Below are positions 51,468 to 64,000 of a DNA stretch of 64,000 bases, one piece after another (position 1 is the first letter of the stretch; each line of letters opens with the position of its first letter). Below the pieces are notes generated by a model. It was not told where the DNA came from. It ran no database searches and saw only the letters and a program-made list of their open reading frames with translations. The translations under genes and the position numbers were made by a program. Source of the DNA: Anisakis pegreffii (lineage: Eukaryota; Nematoda; Chromadorea; Rhabditida; Anisakidae); NCBI GenBank assembly GCA_035041965.1, contig JAPYMA010000458.1, positions 1-64,000 of the forward strand. Reading direction: 5' to 3'.

Positions 51468-51942
51468 GTGAAAGTGGCGGCTTATAGTCCAAGAAAGCCG
51501 TTTTATCATTTTATTGAATTGTTATCAGTGGCAATCATTTTCTTGCAATAGACTCTATACGTATTTAAAATGATAGTTGCTGGTATTCGCACAACTGATA
51601 AGGAATTACCATTGCGTCTCTTACTTTTGACGATACTCTCTTTGGAAATATTATTTACTTCCTGAAATTCCATTGCAAATGTTCACTTTGCTGAGCATCA
51701 TTCGGGAATTCCATCCTGAAGGAATTTTCAGTCGTACTGAAAATTTCCTCATAAGTGATTCCTAGTTCGCGGGCGTTGAACGATTACTATCTGTCCTCAG
51801 TACTTTGTTCAATTCGATGTTCTCTATTTCGGAATGTCCCATTGATGTTTCAACAGATTCCGATTTTTCTCCTGATTGATCAGGTTAAAGCATCGTTGAC
51901 TGGTTTGTGCATGAGTCAATCATATAAACTCGATGTTTGCAG

Positions 51943-54900
51943 ATGGTATCGTCATATGATACAGGAAAATTATTTGTTAAAGTGGAACGAGGGACAAAAC
52001 CCCGATTGAAATTATTTGAAGAATGTCGTAAAGCACAGGTCAGTTGAAACATTGCGTGTATGATAAGTCCTCAGCAATAACTGATTTTACGATGTCTCGA
52101 TCTTCTTCCATTCGACGGTGTCGTTTTGACTCCTATCGCCATAAGTTTTCAGAATTTTTGACCACGGAAACATTCAATGTCATCAGATAGTTCCATGTAA
52201 TCTGATCTGGATTGAAAGTATTTCAGGTAACAATACCTACAAATCAGTCAACAAAATGGCCAGACTTGAAAGCTCAGATGAGCGGTGGACTGACCATTAT
52301 TGTACAAAGACTTGAACAACAATACAAAATAACTGTTCAACATGTGGTGAGTTGTATATTTCATTCGATCGCGTGCTGGGTAGAAATCACTTCAGTTAAT
52401 AACACTAAATCGCACGGTCACCTGGTTCCGTTTCTAATTGAAAAATTTTCAACGGAAGTTTTTGTGAAGGCGTCGTTTATGTTTGTTGTGCAAACTCTCA
52501 TGTTGATGCTATTTCAGTTAGAACGCAAACCAGAAGTGTGTGTTTATGTGAATGCAATGGCACATGAACGAGACGTAAAAACAAGCGTTCGTGAAATGAA
52601 CACTCAGCTGAAGCACATCGGTGTTGCAGGTCCAAATTTAGAGGTAAACATTAAAGTTTCTACTGGAATATTCCTTCTCATAGGTATTTCCCACAAGTAT
52701 CCAGCTGCTTGCAAATCACCATCCTCACAATAATAGTGAACGGCTCATTTGATGATGAAATGAAAAATTGATTTCACTTCCTCGGAAGTGGACCGTTAAA
52801 TGTACCATATACATTGTATTCCGGAATCGGTTTATACAAATGGAGGAAATGTGTTCTTTGTGGAGACATGCGTTCTGCTTTTAAATGATTGCGGAACTCC
52901 AGAGAATATTCCGTGCTATTTTTCAGGTGACGGGTCGTATTCGCGCTCAACGTGTAACCTTTGAATCCACGGTTGGTGCGTTGCACACAAATGCGAAATT
53001 GTTCGCGAGAAGTGTGACCCTTAACGCTCAGAACATATTCATCAAAACCGAGGCATTATTCTCGTGCGCGAAGATTCGAGTAGGTTTTGTGGTATTCCTC
53101 TCATTGAAGAAAACATTGATCAGATAATTGGCGTTGTAGCTCATTTCGTTGGATACATTGTTGATGGTATTTGCTCTATGTTTGCTGAAACGTTAAGAAC
53201 GCAAATCTATGAGGATAATTATCAACCATTGGAAGAAGCCATTCATTCTGATGCACGAGTGCATCAAAAGCTCTCAACATCTTCGTCGACTTTCTGAAAT
53301 CTCGAGCTCATCTAAAGTGATCATTGTTTGCCTCATATAATTAGGATACCATCTGATAAGTTCTGCTTTCAGATGATGTCAAGGCGAGTGCAAATTGACG
53401 GCAGAATCTGTCCATGGGATGAGCAGCCTGATCGTATGAATGTCGCTGTTGACTCGGCTCTGTTGCACATTGGCATTGACGGAGTTATCGGATCTTTAAA
53501 GTCATTAAAGGAGAAATCTGTACGTCATCTGATCTATCTATCGTTTTGTAGAATTGATGATAATTTAATTAGAGTCGAACTTGATCGCTTAATCCGATTC
53601 CGAAGTTCCACGACGAGCAATGTAGATATTTATAGAAATCAATTGTTGCAGTACATTGAGATCGCCAGAATCATGCTAATTTCATATTAAATCCTCAAAA
53701 ACATTCGCAGGACTGCATCTCAGTTTTGTCAAAACCTCGAATTGAAAGCTCTTTAGTTTGTACGGGCCATTTCGTGTAATTGTTCAATTGCAGACATACA
53801 AATCCTCTGATTCACTCGTTGATCTATTATCATTTCGATTGACTGGTTCCTTGGCGAACTTCGGTAGGATCGTATCGAAGAGTGAAATCGAGTTGAGGGT
53901 TAATGGTAGCATATTATCACTTAAAGATGGTCGTATTGATAGCGCCACGAGAGGGTGAGTTTTCATTTGGTCGTGAAAGTGCTTTGATTTCTTCAAATGT
54001 GATTCGTGATTGCTCACAATTAGCTAAATATGTCATTCAAGAATAGTTCAGTGAATGGGTTAACGGATATTGGTGTCCTTTTCAGGTATGAAGCGTTAAA
54101 GCAAATCAAAGGTATCCTGAGCGAGACATCAGATTCATTACCAACAAGTAGCACTCTCAGCTCTGCGATTGTTGGCCAAAATCCCGGAACTGTTGCACAA
54201 CTTCTCGAAGAAGGTGTTGATCCTAATGACTCGGCTAGTGTGCGTTTTCATTTGATAAAACTTAATTGCTCGTGTTCTTTTTTGGTCAGAATATTCATCA
54301 CGTTCTGGCGTAGATTCGCTGTTTCTCAAAAACGTTTCACCTGCATTGATTTCTCGGAATTATTAGAGAGCTGAATTTGTTTGGTCATAGGAAAACTGAC
54401 ACAACGAAGAAAAAATTGCTCTTTCAAACTTTTAGGAAGCGTCAAAGGCGTGTACGCCTCGACGAATTGCTGCGAGAAAATATCGTGAGATTCGAACTGG
54501 AGAACACCGGAATCATTTACGAGAGAACATAACCATAATCCATGCCCTCATGTCTACACACGACTGGAAACGAGGACTTATCACGTCGAATACGATCACC
54601 GCAACGGTACTACACAAACCGTCTAGTTTTGTGAACGATCTATTATCAAGTCAATCTAACAATAAGCAAATTTGACGGCTTTTCCCGTTTTTATCACAAA
54701 TATTTCTCACAATCAGATGACAATTTCGGTCAGTCGCGCTGTTTGTAGGTGGGACGCGATTGTGCAGATTGTGCACAGTTCCGTGCCTCAACTTTGGTTT
54801 TGACTGCTCGAGGTAATGCCAAGTGTGAAGCAAATTCTATTTGGTCGAGTGGCTCAGTTACACTTACTGTCGGAAATGATCTCACATTTGAAGGTTCTTC

Positions 54901-57900
54901 GTTTGCAAATCCTTTTTTCTAGATTTTCTCACGTTTAAATAAGCGGAACCCGAAATTGTCAACTGCCGCATTCGACTTAAAGTTAATACCCAGCAATCAG
55001 ATCACTTTTCGTCGAGAGAAGTTCAATTCTGATTACTTATGTCACTTGCTACTGTTCAACAGCAAAATCGTCTTTTAAGGGCAAGTGAAACATCGACATT
55101 TGGAAGCAATATGCGGCGGAACTGTCATAACTACTGAGGAAGCTATCGTTAGCGAGGAAAATTGGGCAAAGGTAACAACTCCCTTGAAAATTGACCTCTA
55201 AGATATGGCTTTTCTGATTGTTCTGCATTGTCATTTCTCCATGTTCAAGATGGATTTATAACATTTCGTAAACATTCCAGATCTCGTGCTCATCATTTAA
55301 TTGTGCTGGAATTTGGTCTGTTTGTGAGCACTTGAGCATTGAAGCTCATTCGGCTGAATTTCTTCTTGACTCCTTCATCGAGGTGGATCTGTTTGACGCG
55401 AAAATCGAAGGGAACTGCCACAACGCTGGTGACTTTATTATTAACTTTATTGTTTCATAGTTAAAATCCTTACGCTAAATGCTCATTTCAAATGAGCACT
55501 CACTGAAGGTGTGAAATTAAGAAATTCAGTCTTTTAGGCACGTGGCAAATGAGATTCATATCGATGTCGTTGGATGGGAATTTGATAACTTTGCAAAGCG
55601 GAAAAGTAATGGTTGATGAAACGGCAGACATTAGTGCAATGACGTTCAGTTGTAGTGGTGCATGGCGAGTGAATGAATCGATCGAACTGAATCTACGTGG
55701 ATCAGCAAATTTTTTCTCGTCAAGTCATTTGACGGCGAATGTGCTCAAGATGATCGTCGAGTGTCATGGAACTTTGGCCGGATTTCTAGGTGTTGAGAAT
55801 CTGTTGGCGTATATTCGTAACGATTTGATAAGCGCCTCAACGGCGAAAGTGGCCATCGGCAATGGAGCGACCATAGCAACAGGAGCGTTTCGGAACGATG
55901 CCAGTTGGATATCAGAACAGAATCTACACTTGCATGTGGCATGTTTCGAGCAGTCCGAAGATGCGATCATTTTCGTCAAGGATACGTTAAATATGATTAT
56001 CTATGATGATTCCGAGGAGAACAGTCATGGCCGCATAGTGGCGAACTATTGCTTGATCAGATCGAACAGAAAGTTCCGATTTGATGGCTACATACGAGTA
56101 AATCAAATCGAAATCAACTTACCGTTCACGAGTGAGTCGAGGTGCACAATCGGTGGCCAGCTGGAGATTCTGGCTGGTCCGTTGATTCTGTTGGGTCATA
56201 GCGACCTTTCACCGGCATCGTTCTCATCGTCAGCATCAACAACACATTCGTTAGTGCCGCATCAGTGGCCTGCGTTCGTTCTTGAAGGTCAACTCAAGGC
56301 CGAAGCTGTAATAGCGCCATTCCTGGCCGTACGTTTCGGCACATCATCATATGCTCTATTGTCGGGAATTGATTCGATTGTCGAAGCACCGTATCGTGCG
56401 TTGGTGTCCGTTGGATCTTTGCACACAATGCCAACGTCGTTGATTGATTCTGTATCCACCGACCACTACCCGGAAGGGTTGATGTGTGCTACGGTATGGG
56501 TTCATGAGGGACAGATTCGTTTCCACGGTGATTCATCGCACTTGATCGTGGATAGTTTCTTGAATAAGGGTCGATTGACAAACGAAGGCAAATTGCACAA
56601 TCATATGAAAGAAGTGTTCGTCAAGGTAGCCAATCAGTTCGAAAATAACGCAGTGCTATCGGCAGACAAAATTCACATTTTGGGTGATGGCGAACTGCAG
56701 AACAAGAATCGCATTTTTGCCACTGATGTGATGGATATTCAGTTGGCGAATTTTTCCAACGAAATTGGTCACATGCAATCGAAAAATATGAAACTGTTGT
56801 CGGCCACAAGGGAGTGGACGAAAATCAACGGTCGCATTGAGGCACCAGGGAGTTTGGACATATCCGGTTCGAAGCTTTGTGTGGCCACAAAATCGTTAGA
56901 CCCACAAAAAGAAATACGATTGAGTGCCAGAGCGCAAGTGTTGGTGAGCAGTGATGTTAACGACGAATTCGGAAGTATCAGTTTAGCTGCCCGAGATGCG
57001 ATTTTATTCGAAGCGAATGTGACATTGGATAGGATTGAGTTGACATTGGGAACTGCATATGAGGCAGAAGTGGTGGTCGGTGAAGAAAGAGTGATTACAG
57101 TGAATAATTTGCGAATAACCGGGAAGTGTAGACGCCTGACAATTACACTAAATGGATCCATTTCATGTGGCTCGATGATTGTTGAAGATTCAATCGGTCA
57201 TGTTAAAATCGTTGGTAAGGGAACACTGCACTGTCGAAGGTCACTTAATGTGGCAGGCGATGGAATCGCATTCCTGCTGCAAGAGCTGTGCGCAAACGAA
57301 ATATTGGCCAAATCGGTGACGTTGGACTCGAATGTTGGTTGTGCAAAGCTCACACCATCTGATGCTGCCCAATCGTTGTGCGTCTACGCCAGTTCATGCA
57401 CACTTCATGGCCGCATCATGATAGATGGTAAAATTTGCCTGAAAGCCTCGAAAGGTATTGTGAAAATTGACGGTGACCTAGTGGGTTCGCCGATGAACAG
57501 TGAGTTGAGTGTGGATTGCGATGACTTGGTGTTGAGCGGATATGTGTCAAATTTGGAATTCATCGAGGTTTACGCCCGCAAACGGATAGAATTTTGTGAC
57601 ACGGCCGTGATTCGTAATTCGCGCAATGCAGCCATGGAGGCTGGTTATATTGCGTTGGATGGAAAAATAAGAAATTGTGAAGCTTTACTGGCGACTGCGG
57701 ACGAGGTGGCCGTTGACGGAACGTTAAGTAACGATAACTCGAGAGGTGCGTACGCAATTTTCGGCAAGACGATTCGTTTCGATGGTGTGGCCAGCGGTAT
57801 TGAACATTTCGAGTTGAACAGTGCCAATGAGGTGATCATCAATGGCCGTATGAACGGAATTGGAACCATTGAAGTGGATGCTAAATGGACTCGCTGGCAT

Positions 57901-59955
57901 GCGGATGTGACAAACTGCCATCATATTAACGCCGTTTCGTATTCGATTGCTTTGAGCGGTGCGATTACCGTGGATACGATGAAAGTGAATTGTTTAGGAG
58001 CGATTTTCAATCGTTGTAACGTGAACACTTCATCGTTTTGTGCATTGTGTGCACCTTTTGTGTTCACAATCGGAGAGTGCGCTTCGCTGCCAAAAACCAA
58101 TGCGCAAATAAGTGCGCTATTGTACGCAAGTGATAAAAGCGATTATGAGTTGAATATCTTTGAACCAGAACGGATTTGCTGGCAACTTCATTTTGTTGAT
58201 GCAGTCAATGAAGAAGTGATCTCAAAACGGCAATTCGAACTCTGCCAGCAGGCAACGCTGTTCCTCGAGAAAACATTCCGTTCACCGTCGATCATACTCA
58301 ACGAAATAGTCGATGGTTTGAAATATATGGGCAAAATTCAACCAGTTTTGCTGACCCTGCCCAAGACATCGCTCCTCTACAAGGACATCTCGAAGACGGT
58401 TGCAAAGTTTGCCCTCGAGCATGTCAGCATGTTCAATCCACCTGAATTGATCGCCCAGTTACGCGCCTATCAGTCGAAAGTAACCGTCAATGAGCGCGAT
58501 GATCTCAGCGAACCAGCAACTTACGTAACTCGGTGAGTTCGTTGCACTCTTCCATTCAATAGAATCCATTTCTTCCCGTCATTCATAACACTAGTCGCTA
58601 TGACGTGAACGCACCACCCTGAGACTGTTGAATTCTTGCCACATGAACCTCATTCTGCATAACTGCGCTTGAAGATTTGCTGCTGAAGCAATATACGAAG
58701 TGGCGAATCGGTTCCGTGCTCGATCTAAAAAGTATGCGGTCACATCACCGCATTGTTCGGCAGAAGATGGTGGTTATGCAAGCCGAAGCTCGAGCGAGGA
58801 TATCGATGAAAAGAAATCAACTCCTGTGAGGTGAGCAATGCTTAGGGTGTTCCTCGAACTTTCGCAGACTATTCGTAAACTTTTCCGTAGATCACATTGA
58901 TATTTTCATGCTTCATAACATCGCACTTCATACATGTGAACTTATAATGTGGGAAGAGAAGTCCTTCACTGAATTATCTGCTGATCGAAAGAGTATTTTT
59001 GACTCTAGCAATGAAATGGATATTTGAGGATATTCCACGATTACTGCTGTATTCGTATTCGTTTTCAGCCCAGCTTTCTCGTTTGGTAAAGAGACAGTGT
59101 CAGCGTCATCGAAACCAATAAGCGACTGTGGTGACGAAATTGACCGTGAAATTGAGGTTCAAGCATTGGGCAGGATTCATACTCCAGACGTTCTCATTCA
59201 TGAGGGGTTGGTGCATACAAGTTTGAAACTACGGCAAGTAAACAACAGTGGAGAAGGCTTCAAAAAAAAACCCCAAATTCACCCTTACAATTCAGAGCAA
59301 CAAACTATTGTTTGCATATATTCATAAAAGTGAGGGCGAGTAGGTACTGAAAAATTCGTATACCCAGAAGTTCATCAATGATAACCTTTTTACAATTCAG
59401 GACATCTGAAGATTCCGGTGATGAATTGACAACCCGTCAGGAGCATGCAACGAGTTATGTGTTGAATGGTGATCGAAAAATTGCAATAGCATTCATAGAT
59501 TTCAAGAAATTAGACGTCGTTATCTCAAAACCTCGATTGGATGTGCCACGACGTACACCTTCAACCTCTGATCTTGCATTAAAGAGGCGAAAGGTGTTCA
59601 ATTTGCTAATGTATTCTAGTCTTCAACTGTGTTGAGATCGAGAACAATAACCTCATCCTTTTAGCCTAATGATATTTATTTCATTTCACTCTCACAAGCA
59701 GTTGCATACTTTTGCTGTGATACATCAAATTCGAACTGTGTGCATTTGTTATTGTATTGCTATCTCAAAAATGAATTTCTGATTCAGGTGAAAATGGCTT
59801 TATCGAATTTGGATTTGCGTTCCTTCGGTAGTGATTCGTCACTTGCCTCATTCGATGCTACCGAGAGTGGTACACCAATGCGAATGGTACTATCGCCTGC
59901 TAAACGATCTCTCATTCCTCGTTCATCATACCGCAGACCGCTAACAATCTCTTGA
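51943..59955 (+). CDS. Large haemagglutinin-like beta-helix repeat protein with ankyrin-like insert
   Basis: Exons with agreeing phases are: 51943-52038, 52227-52346, 52518-52643, 52927-53079, 53373-53519, 53794-53954, 54086-54239, 54436-54606, 54749-54893, 55080-55171, 55281-55428, 55538-58532, 58675-58830, 59069-59206, 59401-59593, 59788-59955. The product is about 1,720 residues from ATG 51943, which directly follows TTTGCAG: either a trans-splice site or an internal exon. Most of the protein repeats short strands of the type W...(S/N).L.L.......G.I, with sets such as GRIRAQRVTF, GTLHCRRSLNV, GRIMIDGKICLKA and GTLSNDNSRG. That is the style of the beta-helices of filamentous-haemagglutinin repeats. 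Exons at 54086-54606 insert an ankyrin-like piece. The C-end is Ser/Arg-rich. I recognise no enzyme motif and no TM. The end of exon 14 is chosen by phase (59206); the later GT at 59238 does not keep the frame. Confidence 0.8.
54140..54606 (+). other. Ankyrin-like segment in the beta-helix protein
   Basis: Two exons encode GTVAQLLEEGVDPNDSAS and then CTPRRIAARKYREIR, the end of one ankyrin unit and the TP..AA..G-like start of the next. The fit is partial, and only one to two units are present. Confidence 0.5.
55538..58532 (+). other. Intronless 2,995-nt exon coding the beta-helix core
   Basis: This single open exon encodes about 998 residues with no intron, whereas all other exons of the gene are 92-193 nt. 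It carries roughly twenty repeats of alternating hydrophobic residues with Gly and Asn turns, and Trp at repeat starts (GAWRV, ASWISE, REWTKI, TRWHAD). Cysteines are scattered. The antisense open frames inside it are shadows. Confidence 0.85.
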
Positions 59956-60009
59956 AATGGAATTCATCTACTAACTGCTTATGCCAGCACATTGAATTGT
60001 TTTTTTTTT

Positions 60010-60043
60010 GTACAGTTTCTTGAACTGTACAGTTTGTACAGTT
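60010..60043 (+). repeat. Hairpin and GTACAGTTT repeats after the stop
   Basis: GTACAGTT at 60010-60017 and AACTGTAC at 60023-60030 form a perfect 8-bp stem with a 5-nt loop, and another GTACAGTTT follows at 60035. All lie 55-90 nt after the stop at 59955, just after a T run, so probably in the 3' UTR. Confidence 0.8.
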
Positions 60044-60246
60044 TCTTTTGTCAACTTTCCTGAATGCTTTTGAATTTGTAGTCATCCAGAGCAGAACAAT
60101 GAACGATCATCTCTGCCAAACCATTCTTTTGCTATATTTCACTTCAATTGTTACATATTTTCGACATCAATTTCAGCATTGAGAAGGCGCAAATGACTGC
60201 GCTCAACAATCATTAGAAATATTTCTGGCTGGAAAAATTCCTTTGA

Positions 60247-60295
60247 TTCGATGTCACTGAGAGTGATACACCAATGCGAATGGTACTATTGCATG
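60247..60295 (+). pseudogene. Partial copy of the preceding gene's last exon
   Basis: About 49 bp match 59851-59899 with six or seven mismatches and no gap. The copied frame stays open (FDVTESDTPMRMVLLHV and beyond) where the real exon reads FDATESGTPMRMVLSP. It may be a relic of a local duplication or an alternative 3' exon. Confidence 0.75.
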
Positions 60296-62684
60296 TTTTG
60301 AGTGGAGTTGAACGGGGTGAGTGAAGTGGGCGATTGTTGACGGCACTCATTAATTACTCATTTTAACGAGGACGGGTTTAACGTTGAATGCTCTATTTCT
60401 ATTGCGGTCCATTTGTTGTTTAGACGCTCCTTGTCAGGTGCAGCTGTATTGCCCGTACTCTTCAAGGTTTGTTGAGAGAAACTCAACTATGTTTATGAAC
60501 TGTTATTCCATTTTTTTGAAGAAACAGAATATTGTACCGTTGATTCATTAGAAGAATGTTTCCTTGCTGCTGATTATCAAATAATGCAGAACTTTAACTC
60601 AACTCACGAATTGCTTGGTTTTATCCGTTTTCAGAGGCTTCCTGCTTGGTTTCTCGCATGTGATAAAAACCGCTTTGCATGATTGCAATGCTTCTAAATG
60701 AAATCAGAGTGTATCTTTTGCACAGAGCTTGTTTTCCTTCTAAATTTGAACAGTGCGCTCATGTATCATTTAGAAGCAATCCTTTCTGTCATTGTAAATA
60801 CTTGCTTCGAATATTCATTCCGTTCTTCCATTTATACCATCAGATTTCATTCGTCGAATGCCTTCTCGTTTCAATAACTCGCTTGACTCCCCACTATATT
60901 TGTTCAGCTTGGTAAGTTATATCCTCAGGTGTGCTTATTATCAGTAATCAGTTCATTCCTGTCTGATTGTGAGTTTATTACTCATTCCTGTAAATCGCTC
61001 GCTTCTAGTTGAAAGAGTAGTTTCATGTAACAGTTCTCGATTGTGTGCGCTTGGGTGTTCGGTTACAGGTATGTTCGACTAATAACGTCATATTTGTCGT
61101 AATAATGGAATATAATCTCTAACTTCGTGATACCTTTTCGATAACATATTTCAAGGCTGAATTAGTTGTTTGTTGTGAATTGCTTCAACTTCCAGCCGAA
61201 CCACTCATTGCAAACACATTCTCTGTACAGTTATGAGAAATCGAAGATGGAACGCGCAACTCTTCTAAAAAACAAATGAAAATTTCTCCCCAAACGGTAG
61301 TTTCATTGTGAGATCGTTAATTTAATGGAAAAGGTGATTGTGAGACCGAATCAACCCATTCTATTGCATCTCATTTGCGTTCTGATCTATTGATCGCCAG
61401 CATAACCGTGTCATATCGGTCTATCAGTATGCACTTCGGAATGTATTCTCAGACACTTGCAGATTGGTTGCCTTCAGCATGCTTCGGTTTTCCTGAGGAT
61501 TCCCTATGAGTTCTGGATTCAGTTCTTGACTGCTATCCTGATTTCGAGCAGCCTTCTTTCCTGTTAGGGTACTTAAATTAATTTATTTCACTTCTTTCTA
61601 TCCATATGATTACCTTTGTTTGATCACTTATCGCAGCAGCACATCAATACACTCATGTTCTACGATACTTTTTGCAGCATCGTTTCTTCCTGACACTCCA
61701 ATCAATAAGTCCCATACATCACCTGTCAATAAGGTATATGATTTGTCAGCAGTTAATACCGCATTTTCGAGAATTTCTGTTGGGTTTTACTGTACACTTT
61801 AGTTGGCGGAATACTGAACCATTAGAGGGAAGTCGTATTCCCTGTTTCAATCCCTGCCACTAAAGTGATCCAAATTTTTTCTGCTGCGTTGCATCTTTTT
61901 TTGCAAGGAACTTCGGCTTTCTTTAATAAACGTAACAAAACCCTTTGCAGATTTGTTCAAATTCTATCGCTTCCACATCTGTTTTATGTTTGTTCTGTTG
62001 CCTGTTTCTGTTCCGTCGAATCTCTCCCGTGTACATGATTTCCTTATGTGTCTCCTCTACGAAGCTCATACGCTTTTACGCTATAAAATTCCCAACTGCG
62101 GACAGTCGACGAACTTATTTCAAAACTCGGAACTTCATACGGCTGTTTCCTTGTCCAGTAAATTTCTGTGTTTGCTCTTCTCTCAAATCATTGTTCTTTA
62201 AATAAAAAACAATCAGGTTAAATATTGTATGAAAACTTTCGCACCTCAAGAACATCATTTCTTTGGTGTTCATGGACCACAAGATGCAGGAAAACTTTAT
62301 ATGCCATGAGATGATTTTCAGTCAGCGCCATGTGAACAATTCCAATGATCTTCTCCATTATGCATCTAAAAGTGTGCGATATTTGATTGACACTTCTATG
62401 CTCGTCAGTTCACTTACTTTCTTATGTTGGTTGTTCACAAATTTAATCATCCGGAGCATGACCATTTTATTCATCTTTCAGTGTGTTTTTCAATTGACTT
62501 GATAATTGCAATTCCTGAACTGTGCTGTGTGAAGTAATCGTTTGAAATTGTTGTTTGTGTCATCGCAGTTCATTATCGTGTAACAATAGCAACATTAGGA
62601 GAATGAATATTTGCAATGCAATTTCAGCATTTCATACCAACTACTTAATGTTATCTCGTGAATACCTACAGATGCTTGTGTTGA

Positions 62685-62772
62685 TCTGTTGTTTGTTGTT
62701 TGATGGTTGTTGCTTTCATTGTTGTTGTTTTGTTGTTGTGTTGTTGTTGTTGTTGTCATTGTTGTTGTTACG
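62685..62772. repeat. GTT/TTG trinucleotide microsatellite
   Basis: Imperfect runs of GTT over about 90 bp; read as the plus-strand frame they give Leu/Val/Cys runs with no meaning. Confidence 0.9.
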
Positions 62773-64000
62773 ATTTCTGTTTAATTTGATTACTGAACTC
62801 TTAATTGAACTGTTAATTAAGTTAATGCATGATGTTAATACCATGTGCCTTCTCGTTGCCAATCATTCTCAACTTTTCCACCAATACTAACTCATTTGTC
62901 TTAATCTCCAGATCCCCCTTATTCAATATTTTCGAAATGAATTTTTTCCCAATCGTTTTGATTGCCTGATTCCATCATATAATTCTCTCAACAACACCAG
63001 CCAGTTACCCATTGTCAGTGTCCATAGCACCACTGTGTACGAGTTCTGACCAGTAAGTTTCCAATTACTTGAAAGTGACGAGACTATCAATTGTTGCACT
63101 TCAAAAAGTGTCTCAAATGGACCGCAAAAGGGATGCAAATTATTAGCTAATCAATGGCTGAGATTGATGTCGATGTCGATTAATATGTGTTATTAATTTC
63201 ATTAACTAATGCCAATCTTCTGTTCTCTTATTTCTGTACGTCAGTGTCAGTTGAGACAACGGGTCATCGACTGTAAATATCATATTTTTTAATTGTATTA
63301 TTCTATAAATAAGCATTGTTTGTTGATCATTTTTCATGCAAGGAATACAATTTTAATCTGCATTCTCACGAGTAATCGCACCTTATCAGCGCGGACCACA
63401 ATGCATTCTCACAATTTTGATCCTGAATACAAATTGAACATATGCAGTTTTGATGACAGTACGATCAAAATTTCTGTTCGTGCTCTACAGATCAGCCGTT
63501 CTGATGGGACCTCTATCAATTTCAAATAATGGAAGCATTAACGGAAATCCATTGATAATGATGAATTGCCATGAAACGTCATCAACATTTTCTAAATACA
63601 TTTGAATTACATTTGCATTTGACGAAAATTTACATGATTAAAAATCAAAAAATCCTGTGGAGAGGAATAAGCAAACTTGACGGCATGTCTGGCGTTATTT
63701 TTCAAACTTTATGGAGTTATTTTCGCTTTGATTGGGTTTCTAAAGCGGTCAGATGATCTCGACCTGCCGCAGTGTTAGTAATTCTAGCAAGTCATCGAGT
63801 TGGTTTCAGTGAGCTCGGATTTTATTTCTTCATCATTTGCTTTAACTAAAATGTGTGCTAAATTCAATTTTGAGAGGGGAAATCGACCGTCATCGCAATA
63901 TCGTGATTAAGAGAGGCTGAATATGTGCTTAGAGTGAAGAAATTTCTTCTAATCAAAAACACCCGTGATTACTGTAGTTCAGTTTTCTTTGGTCCTGATA

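Larger units (their letters stand above)
59956..64000. other. 3' flank, no supported gene
   Basis: This holds the hairpin at 60010-60030, a partial copy of the last exon at 60247-60295, and a GTT-rich microsatellite at about 62685-62772. Open frames are short; that at 63389-63529 (SARTTMHSHNFDPEYKLNIC) is mildly coding-like but unsupported. Confidence 0.5.

Noticed and set aside
56769..57161. Antisense 130-codon frame in the large exon
   Set aside because: It is a shadow of the long coding exon, which has consistent repeats on the plus strand.
59207..59327. Extension of the exon from 59069 past 59206 to a GT at 59238 or to the stop at 59327
   Set aside because: Joining from 59238 to 59401 breaks the frame at once; the GT at 59207 keeps it open to the end of the gene.
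61805..61862. Possible tRNA around TTTCAATCCC
   Set aside because: The arms flanking the loop do not pair and no acceptor stem can be drawn.
1..64000. CRISPR arrays, insertion sequences, rRNA genes
   Set aside because: No regularly spaced repeats, transposase motifs with end repeats, or rRNA-like stretches were seen in this eukaryotic DNA.

Overview
The window is nuclear DNA of a nematode. The main reasons are: a 48-exon receptor tyrosine kinase gene that matches the ROS1/sevenless family (C. elegans rol-3) domain for domain; short introns that mostly end in the nematode-like TTTCAG; and Cys-rich/Pro-rich secreted proteins resembling nematode cuticle (ABU/PQN-type) proteins. The species cannot be fixed from the sequence. 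There is no sign of bacterial operons, CRISPR arrays or prokaryotic mobile elements.

Layout. (1) 1-6.75 kb is a small cluster of secreted-protein genes: the 3' part of a Cys/Pro-repeat gene (copy 1), a head-to-head pair of tiny Gly/Ser/Trp-rich secreted peptides (minus strand 2.1-2.7 kb, plus strand 3.4-4.0 kb), and a complete second copy of the Cys/Pro-repeat gene (4.46-6.26 kb). The two Cys/Pro copies are almost identical and differ by one 27-bp repeat unit. The two peptide genes form an inverted duplication with matching promoters. (2) 6.3-9.4 kb is intergenic, with a TA-rich patch. (3) 9.44-28.94 kb is the rol-3/ROS1-like receptor. I could follow it from signal peptide to stop with agreeing splice phases, giving about 2,471 residues. 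(4) 29-51.4 kb has no securely recognisable gene. Around 34.4-36.1 kb there is a patch of coding-like short exons that may be one or two small genes. (5) 51.9-59.96 kb is a plus-strand gene of about 1,720 residues. It carries repeats that look like bacterial filamentous-haemagglutinin-type beta-helix repeats, an ankyrin-like insert, and one intronless exon of 2,995 nt in an otherwise finely split gene. (6) 60-64 kb is non-coding as far as I can see, with a hairpin/repeat and a relic or alternative copy of part of the previous gene's last exon.

How the parts relate. The first cluster looks like expanding extracellular-matrix or barrier secretions. ROL-3 in C. elegans is a receptor of epidermal/seam tissue needed for cuticle and body shape, so both could act in epidermis and cuticle, but the sequence does not prove a link. 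The most novel candidates are the haemagglutinin-like/ankyrin gene and the paired Gly/Ser/Trp peptides.
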